A stretch of 64,000 nt of DNA from contig JAUDYN010000004.1 of assembly GCA_030407005.1 (NCBI GenBank), positions 1 through 64,000 of the forward strand, written 5' to 3'. A model generated the notes under the pieces. That model was not told the DNA's origin. It searched no databases and was given only the letters and a program-made list of their open reading frames with translations. How positions within the stretch are numbered: position 1 is the first letter of the stretch; each line of letters opens with the position of its first letter. A program made the position numbers and the translations under genes. Positions 48,301-60,060 of the stretch are shown here, piece after piece. Source of the DNA: Desarmillaria ectypa. Taxonomy: Eukaryota > Basidiomycota > Agaricomycetes > Agaricales > Physalacriaceae.

Positions 48301-48734
48301 CTATTGCGTGTGGGAACATTGACTGCTTGAATGACCCAACACCATGCACACATTCACCTAGTTGCATGAAGGGGACCCCAAGCCTGCTCTTGTCACGATT
48401 GAGCTCCTGGAGTGTATTATAGTATGTCGGATCGGTGGTATACCAGTCGTGGATAACACCTATACCAGCCGTTGGTGCTGATTGCATAGCAAAGTCTGTC
48501 GGACGGTTAGATAGGTGAGGAATAGACTATATCAATGATCTCCGTACCGTAGAGTTCATTTTCAGATCTAGGACCAACAACATTATCGGCGAACATGAGA
48601 TGAAGCTGCATGACGAGCTCAGGAATGGTCATTTTGTTGACAAGATCGTCGAGGAACACATCCTTGTCGGAATTCGAGTATGTATGTACGCCGCAGGTCA
48701 CAGCGAAAAAAACAGTCATCCACTTGAGAATCAT
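45338..48734 (-). CDS. Secreted GH3 beta-glucosidase with PA14 insert
   Basis: Hydrolyses terminal beta-glucose from cello-oligosaccharides or other beta-glucosides. The preferred start is MILKWMTVFFAVTCGVHTYS, a signal peptide. Next come the N-terminal barrel (MQLGECVHGVGSFKQSMFPH, then ACLAPVLDLGKEPRWGRVQ, HFAAHGSPHGG) and the nucleophile segment GFVMADDTGMRML. The second domain follows (ARRSIVLLENKNSTLP, ALIGPFVD), interrupted by a PA14-like insert (GLLATYYSDTNFTDAVF to FTWRAGARHKLRVEFQAW). The end is FFPGQSGGQAIADVLFG, then SFGYGLSY-type and fibronectin-like sequence to NVTMFCLG. One intron (47617-47667) uses a GC-AG pair with donor GCACGC. Otherwise the gene appears intact, roughly 870 residues. 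It is divergent from the transporter pseudogene. Confidence 0.92.
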
Positions 48735-49368
48735 GTTCTGACTTTTCTGATCTTTTGCTGGGCCGACTGATGTAGAAAAAATGTCTTCAACAAAGCCTAC
48801 ATGTGTCAAGACAAGCCTTCAGAACATAATAGCACTTACTTGCAGCAGTCTTGATACCTGGGTAGCAGAAAGGACGAAGGACATCTAAGATGTTCTCCAT
48901 GGACCATGGGTAACGGAGTCTCGGTTCCATGACTTCTGCCCGCGTCAGGTGCTAAGTGTCAGAGCGAAAGGCATGCACAAACTCAAAATTATCATGATAT
49001 ATGGACAGTACGAGAGGCACTTTTCTATCTATAGTTAAGGTCGAAGAAAGATGATGAACGTTGAGTGCTGAGCAGTAGCCTCGACGCCGTGGGTTGGTAG
49101 CAAATATGAAAGTCGTAGTTCGGGCCTATATCTCCGATGCAGGTTTTTTTGACTTCAACCATCAACACATGACCGTGCAGGGTACCGTCGCCAACTCGGC
49201 CGGGATGATAGCATGAGAACACCGGACAGTATTCGCAATTTTTATAGCAACACACTTGTTCTCTTATCTGCCAACGGTCCGAATGCTGCGCTATTCGGTG
49301 TTATATATCACTTCAACGATATAAAATGCTCGCGCACTTTTGATCGGGAGAGGTCTAGTTCTTCTTCC
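48735..49368. promoter_or_regulatory. Divergent promoter between GH3 and sugar transporter
   Basis: About 630 bp shared by two divergently oriented genes. TATA-like sequences GTTATATATCAC (about 49300) and GATATAAAATGC (about 49318) precede the transporter ATG at 49369. Part of the left side may be 5' leader of GH3. No specific regulator site was recognised. Confidence 0.5.
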
Positions 49369-51755
49369 ATGCCTATAGACAAACTCTCTAACGAAAATAT
49401 CAAAGGAACACCTGCCTTCCCTTCTTTCGGCAACTCTGTACTCAGCAAATTCAACGCGTCCTACAATGTCAATTTTTCCAAAGCCGTAGAGACGACTTCA
49501 CTAGATCCGTGGAGCAAGCGAGCGTTCAAGGTACACATTGATTTTCTACTATCCTTATATAGCGATATTCACCTCACGACTACAGCTATATTTTATTGTA
49601 ATGGTGGGATTCCTGAATGCAGTGTCCTCCGGATTTGACGGAAGCTTGATGAGCGGGATCAACGTCATGGACCAGTATCTGGACTATGTATGTCTTATAC
49701 CTCGCCTTCATAGTTCACTTCGATAATGGCTGCTAGTTCTACTACGATCAAATTGGCGTATCAACTGGAATCGTTTTCATGATTTAGTAGGGATGCTAGA
49801 ATTCTTCCCCGTGCACGATACTAACCATTATAAATCAGTATTGTTGGCAATGTCGTCGGCGCATTTTTTGCTGGTCCACTGAGCGACATTGTGCGTAATA
49901 TCTATCAGACGTGTCTTATCTGACCTTCGCTTACTGTAGTGGGGACGACGAGGTGGCATGTTCAGTGTCAGATCTGTTCGTCCTACGTCATGGTCTACCC
50001 TTACTCCATCACCAGGGCGGATTTTTCATCCTTCTAGGAGCCGCGATAATCTCCTCTGCACAGAATACAAGAGCTTTCTTGGACGGTAGAGTGAGCACAA
50101 AGATCGTTGTTTCTATGCCTTTGTTCATGCCTCTTCCAGTTCATTCTTGGGTTTGGAATCTCCATTTCTACAATAGCAGCGCCAACCTGGGTCACAGAAT
50201 TAGCACCTATCTATTTGTTCTATCCGCTGTTCTAATGGCATATCAAGATTATCGTTATGTGCTGCTGTTGGTTTTTCCCTGAAAGTCCACGGTGGTATGT
50301 CCAAAAAGGTCAGCTGAACAAAGCAAGAGAAGTTCTTGTTCGATATCACAGCAATGATGGAAAGACGAATCCGGTTATCGAAGTCAGTTTATAACCTAAG
50401 CCAATTCTGTAATATTTCTTTGACTACAGAAAATCAGCTCTAACTCAAAGAATTTCAAGAAGCGATAGCGGTCAAGAAACGTGAACCATTTTGGGATTAT
50501 ATCGGTCTCTTTAACAATAAGAATAGCCGTGCGTAGATCTTAGATTTCAATTACTACGTTAGTTCTAATAAAACCATTTCTTTCAGGATGGCGTATGCTT
50601 TGTCTTGCTCTGATGATATGTTGATCGCCCTTACAACGACCTGATTTGACGCGTCTCTTAGTGTGCAAGTCATACCGTTCTTAGTTCCTTCTATTACCTT
50701 GACCGAGCCCAACTCAAAGGCCAAAGGACAGCTCGCAGGGGATGGGGTGGGCTTAACCGTTGGGTCTTACTGAGTAACTAAGGGGTCTTTCAGCGGGTCA
50801 CATATTTCTTTCCTACGTTGATGGGTGGTGTAAAATCAAAACATCAGCAACTCGTCTAGTATGTTACGTCAAACCCCCGACCGCGTACGCCTGGACTGAT
50901 GTTCTCTTTCTAGTAATCTTGCGAACTCAATTCTATCCGCTTTTGGCGCCTTTAGTGTATGTCCTCTTCTTCTCCCTTCTCGTAGCTTCATCGTTTTCTC
51001 TCAAAGGGTGCTGCATTAACCGACCGTGTTGGGCGCCGCAGGCGATTATACATCGGGGCTTTCACCCTTGCGGTGTTGTTAGCAATGGTTGCCGCCTTAT
51101 CATCCATACGTATGTCTAATCTTGGCTTGCTCGTTACTTTATCAATACAAGGGAAATTCTCCAGATGGTCGAACGGACAATGAGAACATAGGTGGCGCCA
51201 ACGCTTCCATCGCGATGGTGTTCCTATTCGGTGTCGTATACAGCTTTACGTACACCCCTTTGCAGGCGTTATACTGTGCATAGTGGGTTCCTGTTTTCCG
51301 AAGATATCTATAGCTGCTAATGCTGGGTATACAGAGTTTTGCGGCAGGACATACGCGCCAAGGGCATGGGAAGTAAGCCTGGCATACGCCACATTCTTAC
51401 AGATCCGAATCTCATCACCCCGTTCAGTTCATATCCTGATATCCAATGTCGCCGGATTTATCAACACCTTTGGAAACAGCGTTGGCTTGGAGCGCCTTGG
51501 ATGGAAGTACTATTTCGTTTTCGTAGGATGGGATCTTGTTGCATCCATTTTGTGGTTTCTATTTTGCGTGGAGACAGTAAGTTACATTTCGGTATCTCCT
51601 TGTAAACTACCTCATACCCTATGCCATCCTCATAGCGTGGATGTACACTTGAAGAATTGGACGAAGTGTTCAATTCTCCGTGGCCGGCTATGGCAAGCGC
51701 TTGGAAGATCAAGGCCGCCGTTAAGACGTCGGGTGATGCCGGCGTGTTGGAGTGA
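49369..51755 (+). pseudogene. MFS sugar transporter (lactose permease-like), disrupted
   Basis: Fungal hexose/disaccharide importer of the sugar-porter class. Start MPIDKLSNENIKG. Introns then join VGFLNAVSSGFDGSLMSGIN, QIGVSTGIVFMIYIVGNVVG, AFFAGPLSD, WGRRGGMFS, AAIISSAQNTRAFLDGR and FILGFGISISTIAAPTW. After VTELAP about 40-50 residues (the RGR loop and following helix) are missing. A TAA lies before the resumed FFPESPRWYVQKG. The LKEFQEAIAVKK and WRMLCLALM segments are followed by stops where the next helices should be. Later pieces (LTDRVGRRRRLYIGAFTL, NVAGFINTFGNSVGLERLG, LEELDEVFNSPWPAM) survive. A splice-spanning TAA replaces the Glu before VLRQDIRAKGM. The gene is dead or encodes only a fragment. 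Confidence 0.85.
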
Positions 51756-52220
51756 TATAACGGCTAAAGTTGAGGTTCTGCCGTTAAAATTGAGGACACT
51801 TATATGCGCTTTCATAACATACCTACACAATCTTTTACTACTTCCAAATTCTCGAATCTCGGTATCCTCTCCGCTCCCCCAAATAAAAGGGCCTTTTCTG
51901 ACTTGTAGAAGGTCTCCTGTCAGGTGGATTTCGAATTATAGTGATCTTTCAGCTCTTTTCTTTATCCTAGCTCACAATTGACGCCCTTTTTCCCCCTTTC
52001 ACATATCCTCATTATGTCAAACTGTCAATGGCCAGGTCCGCATTACCGGCAATTTGTCAAGGCCGTCAGGTCAAATTCAGACCTCGTTCCATCATTTAAT
52101 CGAACAGGAACGAGTCTGTGATCGGTACATCTGGAGCAGTAGAACGCAACCGGACCATATTGCATAATCCGACCCCGAAGAACTGGAACTTGGCCATCTC
52201 GGCATTTCTCTTCAACCCCC

Positions 52221-53828
52221 ATGCTCTCTGCAGTACCGCCTGAGATACTAGAAGGCATCGTGTTCGAGGTGCGAATATTCTCCTCACTGGGAGGGAAAAC
52301 CTCCGACGCTGATTCTCTTTGTTCTCGTAGCTCGATCACGACGACCTGATAGCCCTTCGAAGCACGTGCAAATACTTTCGAGATGTCGCTACACCTTTCG
52401 TCTTTGAGACTATCGATATATGCATCCACTCGGATAATCGATACTACACCTCTGTTTCATTGCTCAGAGCTCTTGCATCGGGGAAAACCGAAGTGGGGAA
52501 ATACATCCTAACTCTGCGATTCGTATCACCATTCGATCCTCCTCATCTCAAATACCGACGTGTTTGGCACCGTATGGCGCGCAAACGCACACGAAAAATT
52601 CAAGCTATCGAGAAGCTTCTCATTGGAGCTATTCCAAAATTAATCGAGCTCAGATCTCTCTGGTACGTGTTGCGCCATTAGTGGTCCGCAAAACTTGTTA
52701 ATATGTCGCAGTTGGATCGGATGGTCACAAGGATCGCTCAGAAGAAACTCTATCGAATTAATCATGAAAAAGTTCATGACCTGTCATCATTTGACAGACG
52801 TGAGCATCCAGTTGCACCCAGATTGCTCGCGTATCACTGCCTTTTCCGCTTTTCGAAATCTCACCACGTTCGCATTTGGCGGATTTCGCGTAATGGATTT
52901 CTGTCCTAATATAGTAGGAAACTGTCCTAATCTGACGTATTTATCGGTGACGAGTTACGATGATATAACTCCTTCACATCCGTCCGTCGAGATGCTCCTT
53001 TCCCATGTACCTTCTGAAGTCGAGCTGCCATTAAAAATCCTTTCCCTCGGCGGGCTAGTTATGCAGCCCTCATCGCTCCCTAATGTGTTTCGACATCTGC
53101 GCTCATTATCTACTCTCACCCTGGATATGGAAGTCCCAAACCAATTCTGGGAACTCGCTCGTGCTGAAGGCATAAAACTTGCATCAGTATCTGTTGCGTG
53201 GAGAAACAGATCTCTTCTCGACTACCTTAGGTCATATTCGGGGGTCGAGTTATTGGCGCTCACCATTGACGTCGAAGAGGTGGACCATGAGGAGGAAAGG
53301 CGATGTGCGGACGATTTTTATCATGCGATTCTACCGGCGCATTTGCAGACCCTCACAGAGCTATACGTCCAGCCCTCTTACGCAGGTACATGGTGTTTGG
53401 AGGAAAAGCATTTGGCAGCTTTGTTGCAGTGCACGAGACTGACTATCTTACGACTGGCCCTCGATTCAGCTCATGCCAATATTGAGGGTTCTGATAATGT
53501 TATTGTATGTGACGATTCGTATTGATACTAGACTCAAAAGCGCTAACTAGATTTCCTCACAAAGGCGCGTACTCTTGACTTGTTGTCTTCTTGGCCTCAT
53601 CTTCAGTCCCTGCACTTCTCGTCTGCGCGAGGCGATGAGGAGAATACGCAACCACGGGCCGCTCAGTTTTACGACCGCACGTGCGAGCGAATTCAAGAGG
53701 TCATCGGGGGATACAGGTGTAAAAACTTGCTAGAGAATATGCGCGATTTAATTGTAAGCACAGATTTTGCTGATAATATACTGAGGAAATACGACGAAGA
53801 TACTTATATGTTTGTACCATCAATGTGA
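52221..53828 (+). CDS. F-box/LRR protein, four exons
   Basis: Exons 52221-52268, 52331-52662, 52712-53504 and 53565-53828 give one frame of about 478 residues with GT-AG introns of 62, 49 and 60 nt. Exon 1 and the start of exon 2 form the F-box: MLSAVPPEILEGIVFE, then LDHDDLIALRSTCKYFRDVA. The rest shows LRR-like periodicity (CPNLTYLSVTSYDDI, HLRSLSTLTLDM, HLQTLTELYVQPS, WPHLQSLHFSSA). It is likely an SCF substrate-recognition subunit. An antisense ORF at 52043-52429 is a shadow. It converges with the ABC gene, 82 bp between stops. Confidence 0.85.
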
Positions 53829-53910
53829 TTCTCGTTAAAAAACACTTCCTATCGATGAACCCATGTCCTACGCGCGGGATGATGCAGAACAGTGTCAGAG
53901 CCTTTACGTG

Positions 53911-56474
53911 CTATGTACACCCAGACTTGATAAATGCGCTCGCCTGTATGTTGTACAGTTTGGCATACTCCCCGTCTCTGTGAATTAGGTCTTCGTGGGT
54001 ACCAGCCTCAGCTATCGTACCGTCTTTCATGCACCTATAACAGACTCAAGTCAACCAGTCTGATACCCATCCAAGCAAAAGACGCACACAACGAGATCAG
54101 CATGCTTCGTCAAATGCCCAAACCGATGCGTAACAAATATCATAGTCTTCCCCTCCCGAACTCTGATAAGATTTCTGAACAGAGCGGCCTCCCCTTCAGG
54201 ATCCAACGCCGAGCTTGGTTCATCGACCGTAACCAAGTTGACAGACCCAGACTCAAAGCGCATGAAGGTCCTCGCCCTATCCGAATAAAAAAATGATTAA
54301 TAGGTTCGCACCCAAGAGAAACAAACTTGCGCTACAATCCTCTGGGTCTCCCCTCCCGACAGTGAAATATTCTTCTGGAGCTTCTCCAATTCAAGCTGCA
54401 ACGGATGGGACGGTTCGTTGGGTACGTTGTGTCCATACGCCTCGTTGCCTGTATCCAGCGTAGTATTCTTCCCCTTCTCCAATTTCTCCAGACAATGTGT
54501 CGCCCCGCCCATCTCGGCAGCCCGGTCAACCATCCCCACATCCCACGCCCTTTCTGGATACCCCAGCCCAATATTCTCTCCTAGCGACAGAGGAAAAAGC
54601 GAATGGTCCTGCGTTAACGTTGCAGTCGCTCGTCGTAGGTCCGCTATACGGTATCGTGACATTGGGATCCCACCAACGAGAATCGAGTTTGGCGGGGAAG
54701 AAGGGTCGTAGAAACGTGTGAGAAGTTTGATAATGGTAGATTTCCCGCTGCCATTCGCTCCAACGATGACGACCAGTTGGCCGGACTTTATGGATAAGTT
54801 GATGTTGGACAGGGCGGGTTTGGTGTTTTGGCTGCCTGGGTAAGTGAAGGAGAGATTTCGCAGTTCAAAGGACATGCCCCGAAGTCTCTCCTCACTTGTC
54901 CTGGGATAAGATACATCGCCATCTCGAAGTTTGGTCGTAAGACTGGCGGAATCGTAGACGTTCTTGATCTCTTGATACTGTTTTCGGAAGGAATTGACAT
55001 TCATGGTAAGGAGTTGGAGGGTCCATTCGAGGGTCTGCGAGGATTGTTGGAGTATTGCGATTGAAGATAGCGACAGCTTCTCAGGGTGAAGGATAGATAC
55101 GATTGCGCAATACACCTTGAGATTAATGAATGGAACTTGAGTATCAGAATGCCGGCTGCTATACTGAACATACCATCGGTAGGTCACCCATCAAACCAGT
55201 CGCAACTTGCCACATTGGAGACTTCATGTTCATGTACTGGTTGGGAGCCCAATCGTCTGAGAGGCCGCCGAGCAGCGCAGCAGCCTTCCTATATTCTATT
55301 GCGAAACATCATTGCTGAGAAATATCGGAGAGAACGTTTGATAGATGTAATTACCGTTGACGATGTAGCCAATGAGGTCGCCTGCAAGAACTTCGGATCT
55401 GTAGCCAGGGGAAGTCATGACGTTTAATGCCTTCATACGTTTGCGATGCTCATTGTCCGTGTAAACAATATGGGCTCATATTAAATGTCAGTCTATATGA
55501 GGAAGCGAGTCAGGAACGACATACGAATATCCCATAGTGAACGACTCGATAGAGCGAGGAACGCTGGCTTCATGATACACAGAGCCGTAAACAATGACGA
55601 ATCCGTGGATTGGGAAGTCTGTAGAATGAGGGTAAACTGGCTAAATGCCTTCATTACCTGCGTCACAAAATCGACGATGCCCTCAAATGAAGTCCACGCG
55701 TTGTAAGAGGATGCTCTGATTCTGCTTCGTGGCTCTAAGAAGGAGTTAATGAAACCGGCGTGCGACACGGGAGTACAACTCGCCTTGCGAAGTTGGAACG
55801 TCTATTCTTAATTGAGCTAAAAGCACGATGAACGCGTGTTGGCTGTTGGAGGATGCGTTCACTTACCTTGCATCAGATACAACTCAAAGTGAGTTGTAAT
55901 CCGTGTTTTAAGAGTAGGGATTACTCGCTCGCTGGAATATATGAGGACCTCTTGGATGTTAGGAAAAATAAGAGACGAACCTGACCCAGTTTAATATTGC
56001 TGCGAGTACAACGCAGGCAATACGTGCTGCTACTGCATTCAAGATGGCGCCCATGTCTGGCGCCCCTTCTACCAGGCCGATCTCGATCTATACGGGAGAA
56101 CCTGTAAGTAAGATAGAAGAAACAATATAAGAAATTCCTACGATTCGCAGAATTCGACTGGAGAAGTATAGTAGTAAAGCACCCTCTACTCCTTTCCACA
56201 GTTTGTTCAAAACAAAGAACATCACCAACACGGGCTCGAGGGTATACACTTCGATGGCTAAACGGTGAAAGTAGGGAAATGCAGATCCCAGGTCCGAGAT
56301 TTGCTTGCGAACGTTGAAAGGAGTACTTTGGAGGAAAGAAACCTTCCAAACACCCAGTGCGATAGTTTCCACCTTCCTTCGGTCGTCCTTCGTGGTAATA
56401 TGGAACATTGTCTCTGGGGGGATGTTGGTAAGTGAAGGGCCGTGTTGACTTGTGGTAGGAGGTACACAGTACAC
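53911..56474 (-). CDS. ABC transporter, half-size (TMD-NBD)
   Basis: ATP-driven membrane exporter, ABCB-like half transporter of a type common in mushrooms. Start MYCVPPTTSQ (56474) or MFHITTKDDRRK (56408). The N-half has hydrophobic segments (VLVMFFVLNKLWKG, RIACVVLAAILNW). Introns then join TLKTRITTHFELYLMQ, YNAWTSFEGIVDFVTQ, YTDNEHRKRMKALNVM and LSLSSIAILQQSSQTLEWTL. The NBD is complete: Walker A VVIVGANGSGKSTIIKLLTR, Q-loop TLTQDHSLFPLSLGENI, signature ISLSGGETQRIVAA, Walker B LVTVDEPSSALDPEGE, H-loop MIFVTHRFGHL. It ends KDGTIAEAGTHEDL to IKSGCT. A 54-nt GC-AG intron (54277-54330, donor GCAAGT) splits QRIVA/ARTFMRF. About 700 residues. The substrate is unknown. Confidence 0.9.
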
Positions 56475-58149
56475 TGCTATTTATCCACCTGCGGCCGGCA
56501 ATCTCTGACATGTAGACGGGATATGAATCGGGAGGAGTCAGGATTGATAATATCACCCCGCATTATGGCGCTGACATGCATATAATGGTAGGGACTGGCG
56601 GCCGTTGAATGTATAAGTGCCAAATCGAGTGGGAAAGCGATGCCAAAGATCGCTGGCTACGATTGCCCTTTCCTACTTTTTCAGTATTGGTGCGAAGAAG
56701 TAGCTGCGCAGGCGATAAGTGCTCGATGCTCCAAATCCGGAACTTGGTGACTTGAAATGAAGTAAGATGCAGTACGGAAAACTAAGCGCCGGAGGGTACG
56801 TCCGTACTTTAACTTTGTCCCAGAAATGTCGACGTGCCGGTGCTGACGGTAAGGTGAGGCTGTTTTACAGTTTCAGGGTCATCAGAAATTGTCGTCGTAT
56901 ATCCAACCCACCATCTAATGTACCAATTATTTTCTTGGTTCATGTTATCTCGCGACTGTTAAGTCGACTGGTAGGGAATTTAAGCTATGAATATTCTACT
57001 TACACCTCGGCGAGTTGTTCAGTTCCCGGATGACTTCATCCTAGTTCCTGGATCGAGTAGAAGCGCGCGCATCTCCGTGGGGAGCCCCAGTTAAGTAAGC
57101 ACTTCGTGGTTCACGTTTAGTCTGTAATGTGGAATAGCGGCGTTCATAATTCTCAACGTGGAATACGAACCCTTCCCACGTATCTGATATTCTTATGCTA
57201 ATACAGTTCCTGGCGAGCCTCTGTCCCTCTGTCAAACAGTCGATTTGTTGATCGGGGGCTGGTAATAATGCGTTTCCTGCCTTCCTTCCTGACGAATTAA
57301 TCAGCCTCATAGGCTTATCGGAACACATATAAATGAATACCGCTCGAGGGCAGAAGTCTGTGCTCACGGTTCTTGATTTATAAATGGTGCGGCAGAACTC
57401 GATCTGCTCCACTAACAGCATGCAATGGACTCTCTATTGTCCCAACACATCTTCGAACCAATGGCCAGATACCTACCGCTCCACTCGAGCTCCAACGCCC
57501 TGCGGCCTCGCCTCTCGCCGCCTCTTACCTTGCTCCCGATTCCATCGTGAGATTCAGCAACACAAAACGATGCACCATGTTCCGAGAAATTTCACCTCGG
57601 ATAGGGCTTCGTTAGGGTCCTGGATGTCTATAAGGGTAGTATGCACAAACTCGGGGAGATCTTTTTCCGTGGAGTGAACTGGTGGAATCTTGATTTGAAG
57701 GGCTGTCAGGCGTTGAAGAGAGTCTCTCTGGTCGATGAAGATATGGAGGGTTTCTGGGAAGGGATCGGGCACGTTGTTTGGGAAGATCAAAGGCGAGAGT
57801 GTGGAGAGGTTCAACGGGGATTCGAAGTTACTGCATATTGAATTTGGTCTGTACGTTAAGAATATGCTGAAGATTTGTCGCAGTGGCCGATGGTGATCAC
57901 GAACGTGGGCTTTTTTCGTGAAGGAAATAGGTATCCTCGCTCCTTCACCTAGCATGTGTCGGATTGAAGACGTCAAGAGTTTTTGGCATGTTCTGGATTA
58001 CATAAATATCAAGTCGATGGTTAATCTTTCTTGCGATAAAGATAGGCAGGCATCTTGGTGACCATTTCAAGATATGCTGTGGATAGATACTGCAGGTTAG
58101 AATGCATAGGAAGAAATGAATAATATTACAGTGCATAGGATAAGAAAGA
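56475..58149. other. Region without a supported gene
   Basis: Upstream of the ABC gene, then a minus-strand ORF at 57554-57976 (140 codons) containing PFPETLHIFIDQRDSLQRL and LPEFVHTTLIDIQDPNEALS. This looks protein-like but has no recognisable family and no clear partner exons. It could be an exon of an unidentified gene or a remnant. Confidence 0.35.
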
Positions 58150-58638
58150 TGTTGTAAAAAATGGGAGGAGGAGGGATCAGTTCCTTTCCAGTCAATACAT
58201 GCGCGGTGTCAGGCCAATAGTATTGTGCTTGGCTGAGCTCTGCAAACGCATGCAAATGTACACTACTGTACCTACTTATATACTAAATGCTAATTTACTA
58301 GAATGTTCTTGTTGGGATTTGAGAGTTGAGCCGAGATGATGGCAATCCGGCATCATGCCGAACTTGCTGATTAAGAGAGAAATATTAGGAAAGTTGTAGA
58401 AGATTCTAGTAAATTAGTATTTAGTATATAAGTAGGTACAGTAGTGTACATCTGCATGCGTTTGCAGAGCTCAGCCAAGCACAATACTATTGGCCTGACA
58501 CCGCGCATATACTAACTGGGAACGAACTGATCTATTCATCCCCCGTTTTTCACAACAGTTCTACAACTTTTCTAATACTTCTCCCTTAATCATGATGCCG
58601 GATTGCCATCATCTCGGCTCAACTCTCAAATTCCCACA
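58150..58638 (-). mobile_element. Solo LTR, family A, older copy split by a nested LTR
   Basis: Reverse-oriented family A LTR: TGTTGTAAAAAATGGG at the left, CTCAAATTCCCACA at the right. The flanks AAAGA and AACGA form a 5-bp duplication with one mismatch. It is interrupted at 58310-58557 by a forward copy of the same family. Confidence 0.8.
58310..58557 (+). mobile_element. Solo LTR, family A, 248 bp, nested in opposite orientation
   Basis: TGTTGGGATTTGAG to TTTTTCACAACA, with an exact 5-bp duplication GTTCT. It contains CGGCATCATGCCG at 58348-58360. It lies inside the inverted older copy, creating an imperfect inverted repeat with arms of about 150 bp. Confidence 0.92.
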
Positions 58639-59683
58639 AACGAGACAGTGATGAGGATGTTGGACGTGCAGGTTTACGAGGAGGCTTTTAATGAAAACAT
58701 CACATCTATACGATGATTTCTACAGTTGGAGGTCGCCGACTCGTCTTTATTCGGTATTTAGTCACCAGTTCTATTGATTCCAGGAAAGTCGCATACCAAG
58801 ATCCTAATCGAGGACAATGGACATCATTCTCAAGTTTCTGTCTATCATACAGGCAGATGTTGGTCGAGTATGGTGCAGACGTGAGATTTTTCGATAATGA
58901 TGTCCCGAAAGAGATGATGGATAGAGGAGGCTTTGCAATGTTTTCACGCGACGCGTTATGTGTTGTTGTGCCAAGGCTTTCTTCCTGCCTTCACTCAGTG
59001 TGCCTTCGCGTTCCGTTTCTCTTCATTTTAGTCGTATTCAATGGTGTACGACTGTGGCAGTGGAATGATATACAATGTGATAAGATTTTAGCAGGGAAAC
59101 CCTCCTCTGATGCCGTAGCAAGACTGCTAGGGGTAACAAATTGTAAACATCAAGCTGCTATAATGCCATCCCTCTAGCCTTTGGGTAGTCGCTATCGACG
59201 TTTCTGTTGGTACATTTTCTTCTAGTTAGCTATTACTTTATGGCTTTGTTGACCTTCTTCGGAGCCTGCCAGTCTGCTCTGCCTTTTACTTTGATTCCAC
59301 AACTATGAAAGGTTTCGAAGCAAGGAGTCGGAAGGAATCCTCGTACTATCAAATGGAACCCTCGTACTATTGAATGGGTGAGTTTCCTTGTCGCTCGGCA
59401 AGGATTCCGTGCCGGCCTGAGTGTGGGACGGTTTCAATAGCTTTAGATGGGCTACTTATCACTCCCATTTTTTTCATCATGGCTTCCAACTACATCCACT
59501 CTTAACTCTGAGAGTTGACATTCGCTCATTGCAGTGTCGGTGTTTACGCAGGTTTTGTGCTCGGCGCCGTTGACTTACCCCTTCCTGTACCACATTATGG
59601 AGACTGGGCTTGACATGATTGGACTGGGCTCGCTATCTATACATGAGCAAGCGTTGGACGTCCCAGAAAAAAGTCAATTTATG
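58639..59683. other. Intergenic, one weak ORF
   Basis: A 154-codon plus-strand ORF (58713-59177) includes MLVEYGADVRFFDNDVPKEM, vaguely like an ankyrin-repeat start, and a hydrophobic LFILVVFNGV stretch. It lacks a recognisable domain and is not called as a gene. The 3' part begins the diverged repeat R5. Confidence 0.35.
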
Positions 59684-60060
59684 TGTTGTAACTATTGCAG
59701 TGGGAGGCTTGCTGAGCAGAGAATACTAAAATGTTAGCTACTAGAGCTCGAGACCAGCTCCTTAAATACTACAGAATGTATCTAGAATGTTCTACGAAAG
59801 TACCTGATTATATCCTAGTATCGTACCAAATTGATGGTACCGAAGGTTCGGGAATCTTCCGGTACATGCTTGAAGTTGCAAATCCCAACATTATGGCAAG
59901 CTGTTTCCGGTGACTTATATGGCTGATAAAATAGTACTAATAAACGGTGTGTTCTACCAGCAACACGCACACACCATCACCAGCTGTCTCTCTCCACTTG
60001 TGACTAGATTCTAGCTGAGACAGGCGGCTTTTCCCGACGTACTTTTATGACACAAAGTAC
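59565..60060 (+). repeat. Diverged repeat R5, copy a, interrupted by an LTR
   Basis: Blocks GGGCTTGACATGATTGGACT, then GTGTTCTACCAGCAACACG and CATCACCAGCTGTCTCTC..CATTTGTGACTA-like sequence match 60895-61110 in order. The family B LTR at 59684 sits within it. No coding frame is conserved between the copies. Confidence 0.5.
59684..59890 (+). mobile_element. Solo LTR, family B, 207 bp
   Basis: TGTTGTAACT to AATCCCAACA, with an exact 5-bp target-site duplication TTATG. It has the same length and orientation as the copy at 26979-27185 and only a few substitutions. Confidence 0.92.

Noticed and set aside
52043..52429. 128-codon minus-strand ORF
   Set aside because: Antisense shadow of the F-box gene exons 1-2, which have coherent splice sites and an F-box motif.
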